Positions 1 to 7,666 are shown, counted from the stretch's first letter. The stretch is DNA of 16,236 nucleotides from Flavobacteriales bacterium (GCA_008016945.1 SSGN01000020.1:1-16236); one strand, 5' to 3'. Notes: generated from the sequence alone by a model not told the origin. Numbers and translations: made by a program.

Positions 1-434
1 CCCCCCCCCCAGCGCGCGGGCCCGCCCCCCATCCGCTTGAGGTTCACCGCAGTATGGTATCATACCCCACCCGCCTACGATCGGTGATGGACCGACTTCA
101 AAAACCTGCACCGACCCACAACGGGTTCATCGTTGGCGACCCCTACTTTTGACCCCACAAGGCATGCGCACTTCATCCTCCCCGGTGAACACCTTTACGC
201 CACTCCGTGGTGCATGTGCCATGGCATGCTGCCCCCCACCTTTCCGGTGATGAACATGTACGCCCTTCCCGTGAACCGGCTTCATCCAGCCTCTCGCGCG
301 CCTCGGGCCTCGATGTTCTCCACGGTTCTCGCCACCCTTGTTCGGCCTACCTGCGACCATGCACTTCGCAGTGCTCCGGGTCGTGATCCATTCCATCCTC
401 CGTCCTACACCAACCGTACCCGCTTCCCCAAGCA
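1..434. other. Gene-poor left edge / possible long leader of the polyamine operon
   Basis: No convincing gene is seen. Open frames of about 100 codons exist on both strands (127-435 minus, 133-438 plus), but they overlap each other and look like no family I know. The first 30 bases are almost only C and G, starting with a run of ten C. A short inverted repeat (GTATG-GTAT-CATAC) lies at 52-65, and a 10-bp palindrome TGCCATGGCA at 217-226. If the -7-like box at 144-151 is used, about 280 bases of untranslated leader would precede the arginine decarboxylase gene. Confidence 0.5.
144..151 (+). promoter_or_regulatory. Candidate Bacteroidota -7 box (TACTTTTG)
   Basis: TACTTTTG matches the Bacteroidota primary-sigma -7 consensus TAnnTTTG exactly. 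No clear TTG -33 element lies 17-23 bases upstream, so the call is weak. It is the only such box noticed upstream of the arginine decarboxylase gene and would start transcription near 158. Confidence 0.3.
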
Positions 435-1850
435 ATGAAGACCCGTTACGTCGACCTGATCGAGCAGACCTTCGACTTCCCCAAGGACGAGTTCAAGCTC
501 GATGATGATCAACTGATCTGGAACGACCTTCCCTTGGTCGAGTTGCTGGAAAAGCACGGCACGCCCCTGCGCATCAGCTACCTGCCCAAGATCGGCGAGA
601 AGATCGAGATCGCACGCAACAGCTTCGCCAAGGCCTTCGAGACCCATGGGTACACCGGGACCTACGAGTACTTCTACTGCACCAAGAGCAACCACTTCAG
701 CTATGTGATCGACAAAGTGCTGGACAAGGGCGTGAACCTGGAGACCAGCAGCGCCTACGACCTGGAGATGATCGAGCTCCTCATCGAGCGCGGGCGGATC
801 ACCAAGGAAAGCACCATCCTGTGCAACGGCTTCAAGGACGAACGCTACATCAAAGGGATCGGTCGATTGGCCAACCGTGGGTTCAATGTGGTGCCCATCA
901 TCGACAACATGGCCGAGATCTACCACCTGGATGAGGTGATCGAAGGCAACTGTGACATCGGCATACGCATCGCAGCGGAGGAAGCACCGAAGTTCGAGTT
1001 CTATACCAGCCGCCTGGGCATCGGGTACAAGGACATCATCCCCTTCTACATGCGGAACATCTCCAAACAGAAGAAGTTCCGCCTGAAGCTGATGCACTTC
1101 TTCATCAATACCGGCATCACCGACACGGCCTACTACTGGAACGAGTTGGGCAAGTGCGTGAACGTGTATTGCGACCTGTGGAAACTCTGCCGCACACTGG
1201 ACACCCTGGACATCGGCGGCGGCCTGCCCATCAAGAACAGCCTCAACTTCAGCTTCGACACCGATTACATGATCGGCGAGATCGTGGGCCGGATCAAGGA
1301 CATCTGCGAGGAGAACAAGGTGCAGGAACCCAACATCTTCTCCGAATTCGGCAGCTTCACCGTGAGCGACAGCGGCGCCACCTTCTTCAGTATCGTGCAT
1401 CAGAAGAAGCAGAACGAAAAGGAACGCTGGAACATGATCGATGGCAGCTTCATGACCACCCTGCCCGACACCTGGGCCATCAGCAAGCGCTTCATCATGC
1501 TGCCGGTGAACAATTGGAACGACGAGTACGAACGCGTGTTCCTCGGAGGCATGACCTGCGATAGCGACGACTACTACAACAGCGAGCAGCACATCAACGC
1601 CATCTACCTGCCCAAGTATCACGAGGATCGCAAGCAGTACATCGGCTATTTCAACACCGGCGCCTACCAGGACACCCTGGGCGGCTTCGGAGGCATCCAA
1701 CACTGCCTGATCCCCAAACCCAAACACGTGCTCATCGACCGACTGCCGGACGGGACCCTCACCGACCGCGTGTTCGCCGAGCAGCAGAGCGCCGAACGCA
1801 TGTTGCAGCTGTTGGGCTACCTGCCCATGGAAGAGCCCGTGCGTAAGTGA
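435..1850 (+). CDS. speA: Biosynthetic arginine decarboxylase (PLP-dependent, alanine-racemase fold)
   Basis: A 471-residue cytosolic enzyme expected to convert arginine to agmatine plus CO2, the first step of polyamine synthesis from arginine. It shows the hallmarks of the fold-III (ornithine/diaminopimelate/arginine) decarboxylases. The PLP-binding lysine fits K84 in FYCTKSN. A glycine-rich phosphate loop LDIGGGLP is at 258-265, and EFGSFTVSDSG at 304-314 takes the place of the usual E-P-G-R segment. The cross-subunit catalytic cysteine region is GGMTCDSDD (C375), and GYFNTGAYQ at 404-412 supplies the PLP-contacting tyrosine. The length suits the short Bacteroidota form rather than the roughly 650-residue E. 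coli SpeA. The ATG at 435 gives a full N-terminus. The gene is followed after 96 bases by the deoxyhypusine-synthase-like gene, which supports a polyamine role. Substrate preference (arginine versus another basic amino acid) is inferred from family and context. Confidence 0.85.
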   Translation: MKTRYVDLIEQTFDFPKDEFKLDDDQLIWNDLPLVELLEKHGTPLRISYLPKIGEKIEIARNSFAKAFETHGYTGTYEYFYCTKSNHFSYVIDKVLDKGVNLETSSAYDLEMIELLIERGRITKESTILCNGFKDERYIKGIGRLANRGFNVVPIIDNMAEIYHLDEVIEGNCDIGIRIAAEEAPKFEFYTSRLGIGYKDIIPFYMRNISKQKKFRLKLMHFFINTGITDTAYYWNELGKCVNVYCDLWKLCRTLDTLDIGGGLPIKNSLNFSFDTDYMIGEIVGRIKDICEENKVQEPNIFSEFGSFTVSDSGATFFSIVHQKKQNEKERWNMIDGSFMTTLPDTWAISKRFIMLPVNNWNDEYERVFLGGMTCDSDDYYNSEQHINAIYLPKYHEDRKQYIGYFNTGAYQDTLGGFGGIQHCLIPKPKHVLIDRLPDGTLTDRVFAEQQSAERMLQLLGYLPMEEPVRK

Positions 1851-1909
1851 TCCCCGTGCCCGGGTCCCCTAACGGGCCTGACCCTGGTCTTCACATTTCT
1901 CTCCCGCTC

Positions 1910-1917
1910 TATCTTTC
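1910..1917 (+). promoter_or_regulatory. Weak -7-like box before the deoxyhypusine-synthase-like gene
   Basis: TATCTTTC agrees with TAnnTTTG at all but the last base and lies 30 bases before the ATG at 1947. No TTG -33 element is visible at the proper distance. The gap between the two polyamine genes (1851-1946) also holds short inverted repeats (GCCCG 1858-1862 with CGGGC 1873-1877). Co-transcription with the decarboxylase gene is about as likely as an own promoter. Confidence 0.2.
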
Positions 1918-1946
1918 GCCCCCATTCCCTTCCGCCCTTCACGATC

Positions 1947-2921
1947 ATGACCAACCGACCGATCAGCAGCTTCATCGAGAAGCATTACCTGCACTTCAAT
2001 GCCGCCGCCTTGGTGGATGCCGCTAAAGGCTATAAGGCCCACTTGGCACAAGGCCGCAAGATGATGGTGACCCTGGCCGGTGCCATGAGCACCGCCGAGC
2101 TCGGCAAGATCTTCGCCGAGATGATCCGCCAGGGCAAGGTGGACATCATCAGCTGCACCGGGGCCAACCTGGAGGAGGATGTGATGAACCTGGTGGCGCA
2201 CGACCATTACGAGCGCGTGCCCAACTACCGCGACCTCACCCCCGCCCAGGAACGCGACCTGCTGGATCGCGGCATGAACCGCGTTACCGACACCTGCATC
2301 CCGGAACATGAAGCCTTCCGGCGCCTGGAGAAACACGTGACCGACCTTTGGACCGCGGATGACAAGAGCGGCAACCGACGCTTCCCCCACGAGTACTTCT
2401 ACGAAATGATCCGTAGTGGCGTGCTGAAGCAGTACTACCAGATCGACCCCAAGGACAGCTGGATGGTGGCCGCGGCCGAACGGAACATCCCCATCATCTG
2501 CCCTGGCTGGGAGGACAGCACCTTGGGCAACATCTTCGCCGGCCACTGCATCTCGGGCGACTGCAAGCCCCAGATGATGAAGAGCGGTATCGAGTACATG
2601 ATCTTCCTGGCCGATTGGTACACGAACAATTGCGGAACCGACGGTATCGGCTTCTTCCAGATCGGAGGTGGTATCGCCGGCGATTTCCCCATCTGCGTGG
2701 TACCCATGCTGCACCAGGACCTGCAACGCGACAGCATCCCCTTCTGGAGCTACTTCTGCCAGATCAGCGACAGCACCACCAGCTATGGCAGCTACAGCGG
2801 CGCCGTGCCCAATGAGAAGATCACCTGGGGAAAACTGGACATCGACACCCCGAAATTCATCATCGAAAGTGACGCCACTATCGTGGCGCCCCTCATATTT
2901 GCGTACGTACTCGACATGTGA
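1947..2921 (+). CDS. Deoxyhypusine synthase-like protein (bacterial DHS family)
   Basis: A 324-residue NAD-dependent family member. The eukaryotic enzyme transfers the aminobutyl group of spermidine to a lysine of eIF5A. Bacteria have no eIF5A, and bacterial relatives are thought to act on free polyamines, for example homospermidine-type chemistry. Family signatures are intact. TGANLEED at 71-78 is the NAD-binding region near the N-terminus, and a glycine-rich FFQIGGGIAGD at 236-246 follows. ITWGKL at 292-297 contains K296, the counterpart of the catalytic lysine of the human enzyme (VSWGKI). The C-terminal SDATIVAPL corresponds to the conserved acidic end of the fold. The ATG at 1947 is the first sensible start. 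The gene lies between arginine decarboxylase and a small acidic protein, so a polyamine substrate is likely, but which polyamine cannot be read from the sequence. Confidence 0.82.
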   Translation: MTNRPISSFIEKHYLHFNAAALVDAAKGYKAHLAQGRKMMVTLAGAMSTAELGKIFAEMIRQGKVDIISCTGANLEEDVMNLVAHDHYERVPNYRDLTPAQERDLLDRGMNRVTDTCIPEHEAFRRLEKHVTDLWTADDKSGNRRFPHEYFYEMIRSGVLKQYYQIDPKDSWMVAAAERNIPIICPGWEDSTLGNIFAGHCISGDCKPQMMKSGIEYMIFLADWYTNNCGTDGIGFFQIGGGIAGDFPICVVPMLHQDLQRDSIPFWSYFCQISDSTTSYGSYSGAVPNEKITWGKLDIDTPKFIIESDATIVAPLIFAYVLDM

Positions 2922-2939
2922 TCGCAACGCCCCGAAGCA

Positions 2940-3332
2940 ATGCAACGCCTGATCCGCTCGTTCAACACCCTTACCGATGAACTGAAGGAAACCCTTCAGG
3001 AACAATATCCCGATGGGATAGACTCCACGCACATCAAGACCATCCCCACGGCCAAGGGGGACATGCTGCGCGTGATCGAACTACGAACCGCCGACGCCCT
3101 CTACCTGATCAAGATCAACCCCGAAAGCCGCGAAGAGATCGAGCAGTTCCTCGACCAGGAGGATGGCGGCGCTTCGCCAGGTGAGGATGGTGACGACGCA
3201 CCCGACCTGGAAGCCGCTGAAGGTGCGGACGAGGAAGACGGCGAAGACGCCGAGGACATGGATGACCAGGATGACGAGGATGACGGTGACGATCCCGCCG
3301 ACGATGACGGTGGCGACGACGATGAGGATTGA
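2940..3332 (+). CDS. Small conserved-type protein with very acidic C-terminal tail
   Basis: A 130-residue protein of unknown function. Residues 1-71 form a compact domain of mixed helix and strand character, rich in charged residues (KGDMLRVIELRTADALYLIKI at 39-59 looks like two beta-strands). From about residue 72 the chain is almost entirely Asp, Glu, Gly and Ala, presumably disordered; it is encoded by GAT/GAC/GAG runs. I recall similar small acidic-tailed proteins in Flavobacteriales, sometimes misnamed DNA primase; no primase motif is visible here. It starts 18 bases after the deoxyhypusine-synthase-like gene and is followed by a hairpin terminator, so it is probably the last gene of that operon. 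A role linked to polyamine or nucleic-acid binding would be speculation. Confidence 0.7.
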   Translation: MQRLIRSFNTLTDELKETLQEQYPDGIDSTHIKTIPTAKGDMLRVIELRTADALYLIKINPESREEIEQFLDQEDGGASPGEDGDDAPDLEAAEGADEEDGEDAEDMDDQDDEDDGDDPADDDGGDDDED

Positions 3333-3362
3333 TCCTCCGCACCTATCCCCGCCCCATTCCTT

Positions 3363-3390
3363 GAACGCCTCCGCCACTGCGGAGGCGTTC
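3363..3390 (+). terminator. Hairpin terminator after the polyamine operon
   Basis: A perfect 12-bp inverted repeat (GAACGCCTCCGC, 3363-3374, with its complement at 3379-3390) surrounds a 4-base loop, 30 bases after the last stop codon. It is not followed by a T run, only CTCGTT, so termination efficiency is uncertain. Position and stem strength support a terminator. Confidence 0.65.
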
Positions 3391-3423
3391 CTCGTTCCAC
3401 ACCAGACCTCTCCGCGACCGATT

Positions 3424-3430
3424 TACTTTG
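3424..3430 (+). promoter_or_regulatory. Candidate -7-like box for the secreted T9SS protein
   Basis: TACTTTG resembles TAnnTTTG with one base fewer between TA and TTTG. It lies 36 bases before the chosen ATG at 3467 and just after the terminator hairpin, which is where a promoter is expected. No good -33 element is seen. Confidence 0.3.
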
Positions 3431-3466
3431 CAGGGTCGGCCCCTCTCGACCGGCGCCCCCTCTCTC

Positions 3467-5338
3467 ATGCTCCGTACCTGGTACGCGACCCTGCTCGCAC
3501 TCGCCGTTCCGCTGTGCTCCCATGCCCAAGAGATCTGCGACAACGCCGTGGATGATGATGCCGACGGCCTGATCGACCTGAACGACCCGGATTGCCCGTG
3601 CGCCGCAATGCTCAACACGAATGGCACCCCGAGCTCCATACGCAACCACTCGTTCGAGGAAATGACCTGTTGCCCGTATGGCTTCGTGAGCGGGTCGTCC
3701 GCGCCTTGGCTGGATTGTGCCACCGGCTGGCACCAGGCCACCACGGCCACCACCGACTACCTGCACACCTGCGGCTTCGCTCCCGTGGGCATGCCCATGC
3801 CACCTCCCGATGGACAAGGCGCCGCGGGATTCCAAGTGGTGAAGGACCTGCCCTGGTTCGAATACGTGGGCACCTGCCTTGCCTACCCGCCGCCGTCCAA
3901 TATCCTCCAGGCCGGCACCACCTATACCCTTTCCCTGTGGATCGCCGGAGCCGTGAGCGATGGCCAACTCGCACAGACCTACGAAGAGGGCCGTGCGCTC
4001 CACCTCTTCCCCGACCCGCTGCCCCTGGCCATCTTCGGCCATGCCGATGCCTGTGTGCCATTCCCGTTGAACACCACGGACTGCATCGGTACAGTGCCCG
4101 GCTGGCAGGAGTTGGGCCGGGTCTCCGTACAGCCCGCATGGGACTGGGTCCGGGTCTCCATCACCTTCACCCCTGCCCAGAACATGCACAGCGTGATCAT
4201 CGGCAGTGCCTGCGACCCACCGGACTCCTTCGGCGCGCAGACCATCGAGTCCGCCCAAGGAACCACCCGTTCGGTATACGCCTATTTCCTGGTGGACGAC
4301 CTGATGCTGACCGAGGCGCAGGACCAGGTATTGAGCCCCACCGTGGTAGTAGGCAGCCTGTGCGAAGGCGATGCCCGGGCCATGGCCATGCCTCCGGCGG
4401 GCGCCACGCACCACCAATGGTACCTCGATGGTGTAGCCTTACCGGGCCAAACCTCCACCACGTTGGATATCGCCAACAACGGCCTCGGCACCGGGCTCTA
4501 CACCATGACCAGCGACTACGATGGCCAATGCCTCATGGGAGCCGCACCGCTGGTGAGCGTTACATCGCCCCGCCCCCGGCCACGGTTCGGACCATCGGAA
4601 GGCTGTGCCCCGCTCACCGTGGCGTTCGCCGATGCCTCCGCAGCGGGAACCGCCACCGTGCAATGGCTGCTTGGCGATGGGTCCATCCATTCCGATAGCG
4701 CGTTCCAACACACGTTCGACCTGCCCGGAACGTACGATGTACGGCTGCGCATCAGCGATGACACGGGATGCACGCACGACACCTTGTTGGTGAACGCCAT
4801 CACCGTACACCCTGCGCCCAACGCGGCCATTGGCCTGGAACCCACCACCCCCGATCCCGATCACCCGGTGGTCGTGCTCGCCGCCACGGGCAGCAACAAC
4901 ATCGTTTCGTGGTGGTGGGACCTTGGCCCTGCCCAACCAGGCACCGCTACCTCCTCTTCCATACAGGCCACCTTTCCCGCCCAACCTGGCGAACACCCGA
5001 TCCTCCTCGTGGTGCAGACCGCGGAGGGTTGTGTGGACACCGTTCGTTCGGTGGTGGTGGTGCGACGATCGGGTGCGATCGATATGCCCAACGTGTTCAG
5101 CCCGAACGGCGATGATCGGAACGACCGGTTCGTCCCGCTGGGATCGATCGGTGTGCAAGGCACGTTGGAAGTGTACAACCGATGGGGACAGTTGGTGTTC
5201 GCTACCGACGCGATCGCCCATGGTTGGGATGGACACGGCGATGGCGGGCCGGTGCCCGATGGCACCTACTACTACGTGATCACCCCGGCCGATCCACGGA
5301 ACGAAAGAACGACCGGGCACGTGACCCTGTTGCGCTGA
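3467..5338 (+). CDS. Secreted multidomain protein with PKD-like domains and T9SS type B C-terminal sorting domain
   Basis: A 623-residue exported protein. The ATG at 3467 was chosen over an in-frame TTG at 3428 because it directly begins a signal peptide (MLRTWYATLLALAVPLCSHAQ). Next comes a short acidic Cys-containing motif (EICDNAVDDDADGLIDLNDP) of the EICxNxxDDDxDGxxD type often seen at the start of large secreted proteins and plausibly calcium-binding. A region of about 240 residues ending in FLVDDLMLTE looks like a jelly-roll or carbohydrate-binding fold. An Ig-like stretch follows, then a PKD domain near residues 379-455 (WLLGDGS, HTFDLPGTYDVRL) and a second PKD-like segment. Residues 538-623 (NVFSPNGDDRNDRF, YNRWGQLVF, DGTYYYVI) are the gliding-motility-associated type B sorting domain recognised by the type IX secretion system. 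The protein is probably surface-attached or released. Its ligand is unknown; a role in adhesion or polymer binding is inference. Confidence 0.88.
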   Translation: MLRTWYATLLALAVPLCSHAQEICDNAVDDDADGLIDLNDPDCPCAAMLNTNGTPSSIRNHSFEEMTCCPYGFVSGSSAPWLDCATGWHQATTATTDYLHTCGFAPVGMPMPPPDGQGAAGFQVVKDLPWFEYVGTCLAYPPPSNILQAGTTYTLSLWIAGAVSDGQLAQTYEEGRALHLFPDPLPLAIFGHADACVPFPLNTTDCIGTVPGWQELGRVSVQPAWDWVRVSITFTPAQNMHSVIIGSACDPPDSFGAQTIESAQGTTRSVYAYFLVDDLMLTEAQDQVLSPTVVVGSLCEGDARAMAMPPAGATHHQWYLDGVALPGQTSTTLDIANNGLGTGLYTMTSDYDGQCLMGAAPLVSVTSPRPRPRFGPSEGCAPLTVAFADASAAGTATVQWLLGDGSIHSDSAFQHTFDLPGTYDVRLRISDDTGCTHDTLLVNAITVHPAPNAAIGLEPTTPDPDHPVVVLAATGSNNIVSWWWDLGPAQPGTATSSSIQATFPAQPGEHPILLVVQTAEGCVDTVRSVVVVRRSGAIDMPNVFSPNGDDRNDRFVPLGSIGVQGTLEVYNRWGQLVFATDAIAHGWDGHGDGGPVPDGTYYYVITPADPRNERTTGHVTLLR

Positions 5339-5623
5339 ACGTGGTCCGATGGCCCTTATACCACGCCCACGGTACAGCGGTGGTTATTCCATCGAAGCAC
5401 GCAGAGACCCTCTCCATCGGTGGGGCGGAGAACGCAAGCGGTGCACGCAATACCAATACGGCCCATATTCCATCGAAGATGCGCGGCTGCATCACCCTTG
5501 TCGATACGGGAAGCCGGTTGCAAGGCCAAAGGAAGAAGCGCAAGCCGATCGGCCTACTCCTTCGTGCGAATGGGTATACACGCCGCATGGCGAACACCAC
5601 CGCGCACGGAACCTCCGCACCTC
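5339..5623. other. Gene-free gap between convergent genes, with a 13-nt direct repeat
   Basis: No believable gene and no strong terminator hairpin were found between the convergent secreted-protein and S24-repressor genes. The only clear structure is a direct repeat TATTCCATCGAAG at 5385-5397 and 5466-5478, spaced 81 bases apart. Compared with its neighbours, the stretch shows no protein-like codon pattern in any frame. Confidence 0.5.
5385..5478 (+). repeat. Pair of 13-nt direct repeats (TATTCCATCGAAG)
   Basis: Two identical copies at 5385-5397 and 5466-5478 lie in the convergent intergenic gap. The meaning is unknown; a remnant of a duplicated segment or a protein-binding site are both possible. 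Confidence 0.5.
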
Positions 5624-6451
5624 TCAGAAAGACAAGCGCCCCTGCTGCTCCATGGCCAGGCGCAACTGCCCCACCTCCTTGCGCAGTTCCACCACGCTGC
5701 GAGCCAGTTCGTCGCGGCTCAGGTTGGGCTCGGGTAGCTCGGCACTGATGAAGTGGACGAATTTCCAGATCTCCAGCACGTTGGCCACCTGCACCTCGTA
5801 GGGCGTATAGAGCGGATTGGTGCTGCACAGCAGCAGGGTCCCCTTCTCCTTGAGCTGGTTGTACAGCACCTTGAAGACGATGCCATCGTCCTTGGTGACC
5901 ACGATGTACGGCTGGCCGTCGCGGATGGTCTGCCAGTTCTGCACGTACTCGCCGGTGACCCAGGAGCCATCGTTCACCGGGGGCATGCTATCGCCGCTGA
6001 TCTGGAAGGTGCGGTATTTGCGATCCCGTGCCAGGAAGGGCATCTGGAAGGTGGGCAGGATGCTGATGTACTCCGGATCGGCATAGCCCAGCGCGTAGCC
6101 GGCCTTGGCCTTCTCGGGCACCAGCTCCACGTTCTCGCGGTCGTCGCGATCAACGGTGGTGGCCAGCACCCGTAGCCGGCGGCCGCTGAGGTCGATGTCG
6201 CCACCCCGCTCCAGGATGCCGAGCTGGCTTTCGCTGAGCGCGGTGAGGTCGTCGCGCAGCAGCTTGTCGATGCTCACCTTGAAATACTCGCTCATGCGCA
6301 CCAGCAGATCGAACGAGGGTTCGGCGCTGCCGTTCTCGTAGCCACTGTAGCTGGAACGTTTCACTTCGAGGGCGATGGCCGTTTCCTCCTGCGAGCGGCC
6401 TCGGCGCGTACGCAGCAGTTTGATGTTGGATCCGAAGACGGGGTTTGCCAT
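5624..6451 (-). CDS. HTH (XRE) / S24 LexA-like repressor
   Basis: A 275-residue transcription factor. Residues 5-65 form a Cro/C1-type helix-turn-helix (SQEETAIALEV followed by SSYSGYENGSAEPS). A linker leads to an S24 peptidase-like domain with the serine in SGDSMPP (S155) and the partner lysine in GIVFKVL (K194). An Ala-Gly pair at 117-118 (EKAKAGYALG) sits where LexA and C1 repressors cleave themselves. The catalytic dyad looks intact, so RecA-stimulated self-cleavage is plausible. The last 40 residues (LSRDELARSVVELRKEVGQL) form a predicted coiled coil, unusual for plain LexA. It is the last gene of a minus-strand set after three ORF6N genes and lies close to the dinB-like gene, which suggests stress or prophage-type regulation. 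An array of 7-bp units lies just upstream of its start. Its target genes are not known. Confidence 0.83.
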   Translation of the reverse strand: MANPVFGSNIKLLRTRRGRSQEETAIALEVKRSSYSGYENGSAEPSFDLLVRMSEYFKVSIDKLLRDDLTALSESQLGILERGGDIDLSGRRLRVLATTVDRDDRENVELVPEKAKAGYALGYADPEYISILPTFQMPFLARDRKYRTFQISGDSMPPVNDGSWVTGEYVQNWQTIRDGQPYIVVTKDDGIVFKVLYNQLKEKGTLLLCSTNPLYTPYEVQVANVLEIWKFVHFISAELPEPNLSRDELARSVVELRKEVGQLRLAMEQQGRLSF

Positions 6452-6465
6452 GGCGGAAAAATTTC

Positions 6466-6507
6466 AAGGGTCAAGTAACAAGGTTCAAGTGGCAAGGATC
6501 AACTGGC
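6466..6507 (-). repeat. Array of six 7-bp units upstream of the S24 repressor gene
   Basis: Read on the plus strand, the units are AAGGGTC, AAGTAAC, AAGGTTC, AAGTGGC, AAGGATC and AACTGGC: strict 7-base spacing with an alternating 14-base pattern. The array fills most of the 62-base gap between the last ORF6N gene and the repressor ATG (6451). It could be a set of operator half-sites or one of the 7-bp-period arrays found elsewhere in this window. Confidence 0.6.
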
Positions 6508-6513
6508 CAGCAT

Positions 6514-7053
6514 TCAATTGTCACGCGGGTGTGGCGTGAAAAGGTGTTCCAAGTCGTTGAGGGTGGCGGCGATGTCCGCATGGCCATTGATCGACCGCTC
6601 ACCCAAACGTTCCAGGCGCAACAGAAGGTCCTGGTTGGCGACAAGCACCTGCCGCATGCGCACGAAAAGGGCCATGATGCGCACGCTGATGGCCACGGCG
6701 CGTTCACTGCCGATCACACAAGCCAGCATCAAAACACCTGCTGCGGTGAAGGCACGCGGACCGTCATTCAATGAACCGCGAACGGAAAGTGGCAGTGCTC
6801 CCGCCTCCTCCGCGGTCAACCGGAACGCGAGGTGCTCGGGGAAGCGAGCAGCGCTATGATCCACTTGTGTTCGCAGTTCCGTTGGATCCACGCCATACAG
6901 TGCGGCAAGGTCGTTCTCCAGCACCACGAACTGCCCTCGCATGTTATGTGTGCGCCGAACGAGTCCTTCATCCGGGAACGGGTTGACCCCATAGCTGAAC
7001 GGAGGCTCCTGCACCAAGGCTGGCACTGGATCGAGGGTGTAGGTGACGTGCAT
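6514..7053 (-). CDS. ORF6N domain-containing protein, diverged paralogue
   Basis: A 179-residue member of the ORF6N family (a DNA-binding-type domain shared by phages and bacterial chromosomes, related to KilA-N/Bro-N proteins). The core is recognisable: MRGQFVVLENDLAALYGVDPTELRTQV, FPEHLAFRLT, AFTAAGVLMLACVIGSERAVAISVRIM. It then has a short helical tail. The N-terminal TLDPVPALVQEPPFSYG closely matches the next upstream paralogue (TDPVPALVQEPSFSYP). It differs from the other two copies by losing the RYLP/KYLP-AFTEQG core and the long identical C-terminus. It starts at an ATG 20 bases after the stop of the preceding paralogue and lies 62 bases before the S24 repressor gene. Antirepressor-like or DNA-binding activity is inferred from the family only. 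Confidence 0.75.
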   Translation of the reverse strand: MHVTYTLDPVPALVQEPPFSYGVNPFPDEGLVRRTHNMRGQFVVLENDLAALYGVDPTELRTQVDHSAARFPEHLAFRLTAEEAGALPLSVRGSLNDGPRAFTAAGVLMLACVIGSERAVAISVRIMALFVRMRQVLVANQDLLLRLERLGERSINGHADIAATLNDLEHLFTPHPRDN

Positions 7054-7073
7054 GGTGAACGTGGGTTGAACGG

Positions 7074-7658
7074 TCAGTGGTCCGATGGTTTGAAGCCGAT
7101 CGGTCTACTCGGCCGTGTTGCCGGGGAGACCAATGCGGTGAGATGGTCGAAAATGGCCTGGATCTCCTCGTCGTGCGTGGTGATGCGCCCTTCCAGTTCC
7201 TCCAACTTTTGCAGCACCTCGTGGTGGGCGAGCAGCATTTCGCGCATGCGGCTGAACACCCTGATAATGTGAATGCTCATGGCGATGGCCCGTTCACTAC
7301 GGACCACGTTCGCCAGCATGAGGATACCGTGTTCGGTGAAGGCGAAAGGCAGGTACTTGATGTTCTGCCCTTGTTTCAAGGTCACAATTTGTGACCTTGA
7401 AACCTCCGCCTCCTCCATGGTCAATTCGAATATGAAGTCTTCCGGGAAGCGCTCCTGGTTCCGGCGGACGGCTTGCTTGAGCACACGCACCTCCACGCCG
7501 TAGAGTTCGGCGAGGTCGCGGTCCAGCAATACACGCTGGCCTCGGATGGTGTGGATGCGGCCGGTAATGGCGGTATCGGCCGGGGGCGCAGGCGGATAGC
7601 TGAAGGACGGCTCTTGCACAAGGGCCGGGACTGGATCCGTTCGATAAGCGACTGGCAT
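7074..7658 (-). CDS. ORF6N domain-containing protein, middle paralogue
   Basis: A 194-residue ORF6N protein. The chosen ATG (7658) lies 8 bases after the stop of the upstream paralogue; an in-frame TTG at 7670 overlapping that stop would add four residues. The domain runs from about IRGQRVLLDRDLAELYGVE through FPEDFIFELT and KYLPFAFTEHGILMLANVVRSERAIAMSIHIIRVF. It is followed by a probable coiled coil (EVLQKLEELEGRITTHDEEIQ) and the ending PIGFKPSDH. At the DNA level, plus-strand segments 7510-7589 and 7081-7256 are nearly identical to segments 593 bases away in the third paralogue, while the middle is much more different. Probable role: DNA binding or antirepressor-type regulation together with the adjacent S24 repressor, by inference from family and context. 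Confidence 0.8.
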   Translation of the reverse strand: MPVAYRTDPVPALVQEPSFSYPPAPPADTAITGRIHTIRGQRVLLDRDLAELYGVEVRVLKQAVRRNQERFPEDFIFELTMEEAEVSRSQIVTLKQGQNIKYLPFAFTEHGILMLANVVRSERAIAMSIHIIRVFSRMREMLLAHHEVLQKLEELEGRITTHDEEIQAIFDHLTALVSPATRPSRPIGFKPSDH

Positions 7659-7666
7659 GGCGTGAT

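Noticed and set aside
133..438. Possible small gene before arginine decarboxylase (plus strand, about 100 codons; also an antisense frame)
   Set aside because: The two frames overlap on opposite strands, resemble no known family and end at the next start codon only by chance of the GC-rich composition.
3428..3466. TTG start at 3428 for the secreted protein
   Set aside because: It would put 13 polar residues before a normal signal peptide and overlap the -7-like box; the ATG at 3467 begins directly with the signal peptide.
5536..5560. Remnant of an ORF6N gene end in the convergent gap
   Set aside because: AAGCCGATCGGCCTACT resembles the ends of the ORF6N genes near 7093 and 7686 (16 of 17 bases), but the similarity does not extend beyond this stretch, so chance cannot be excluded.
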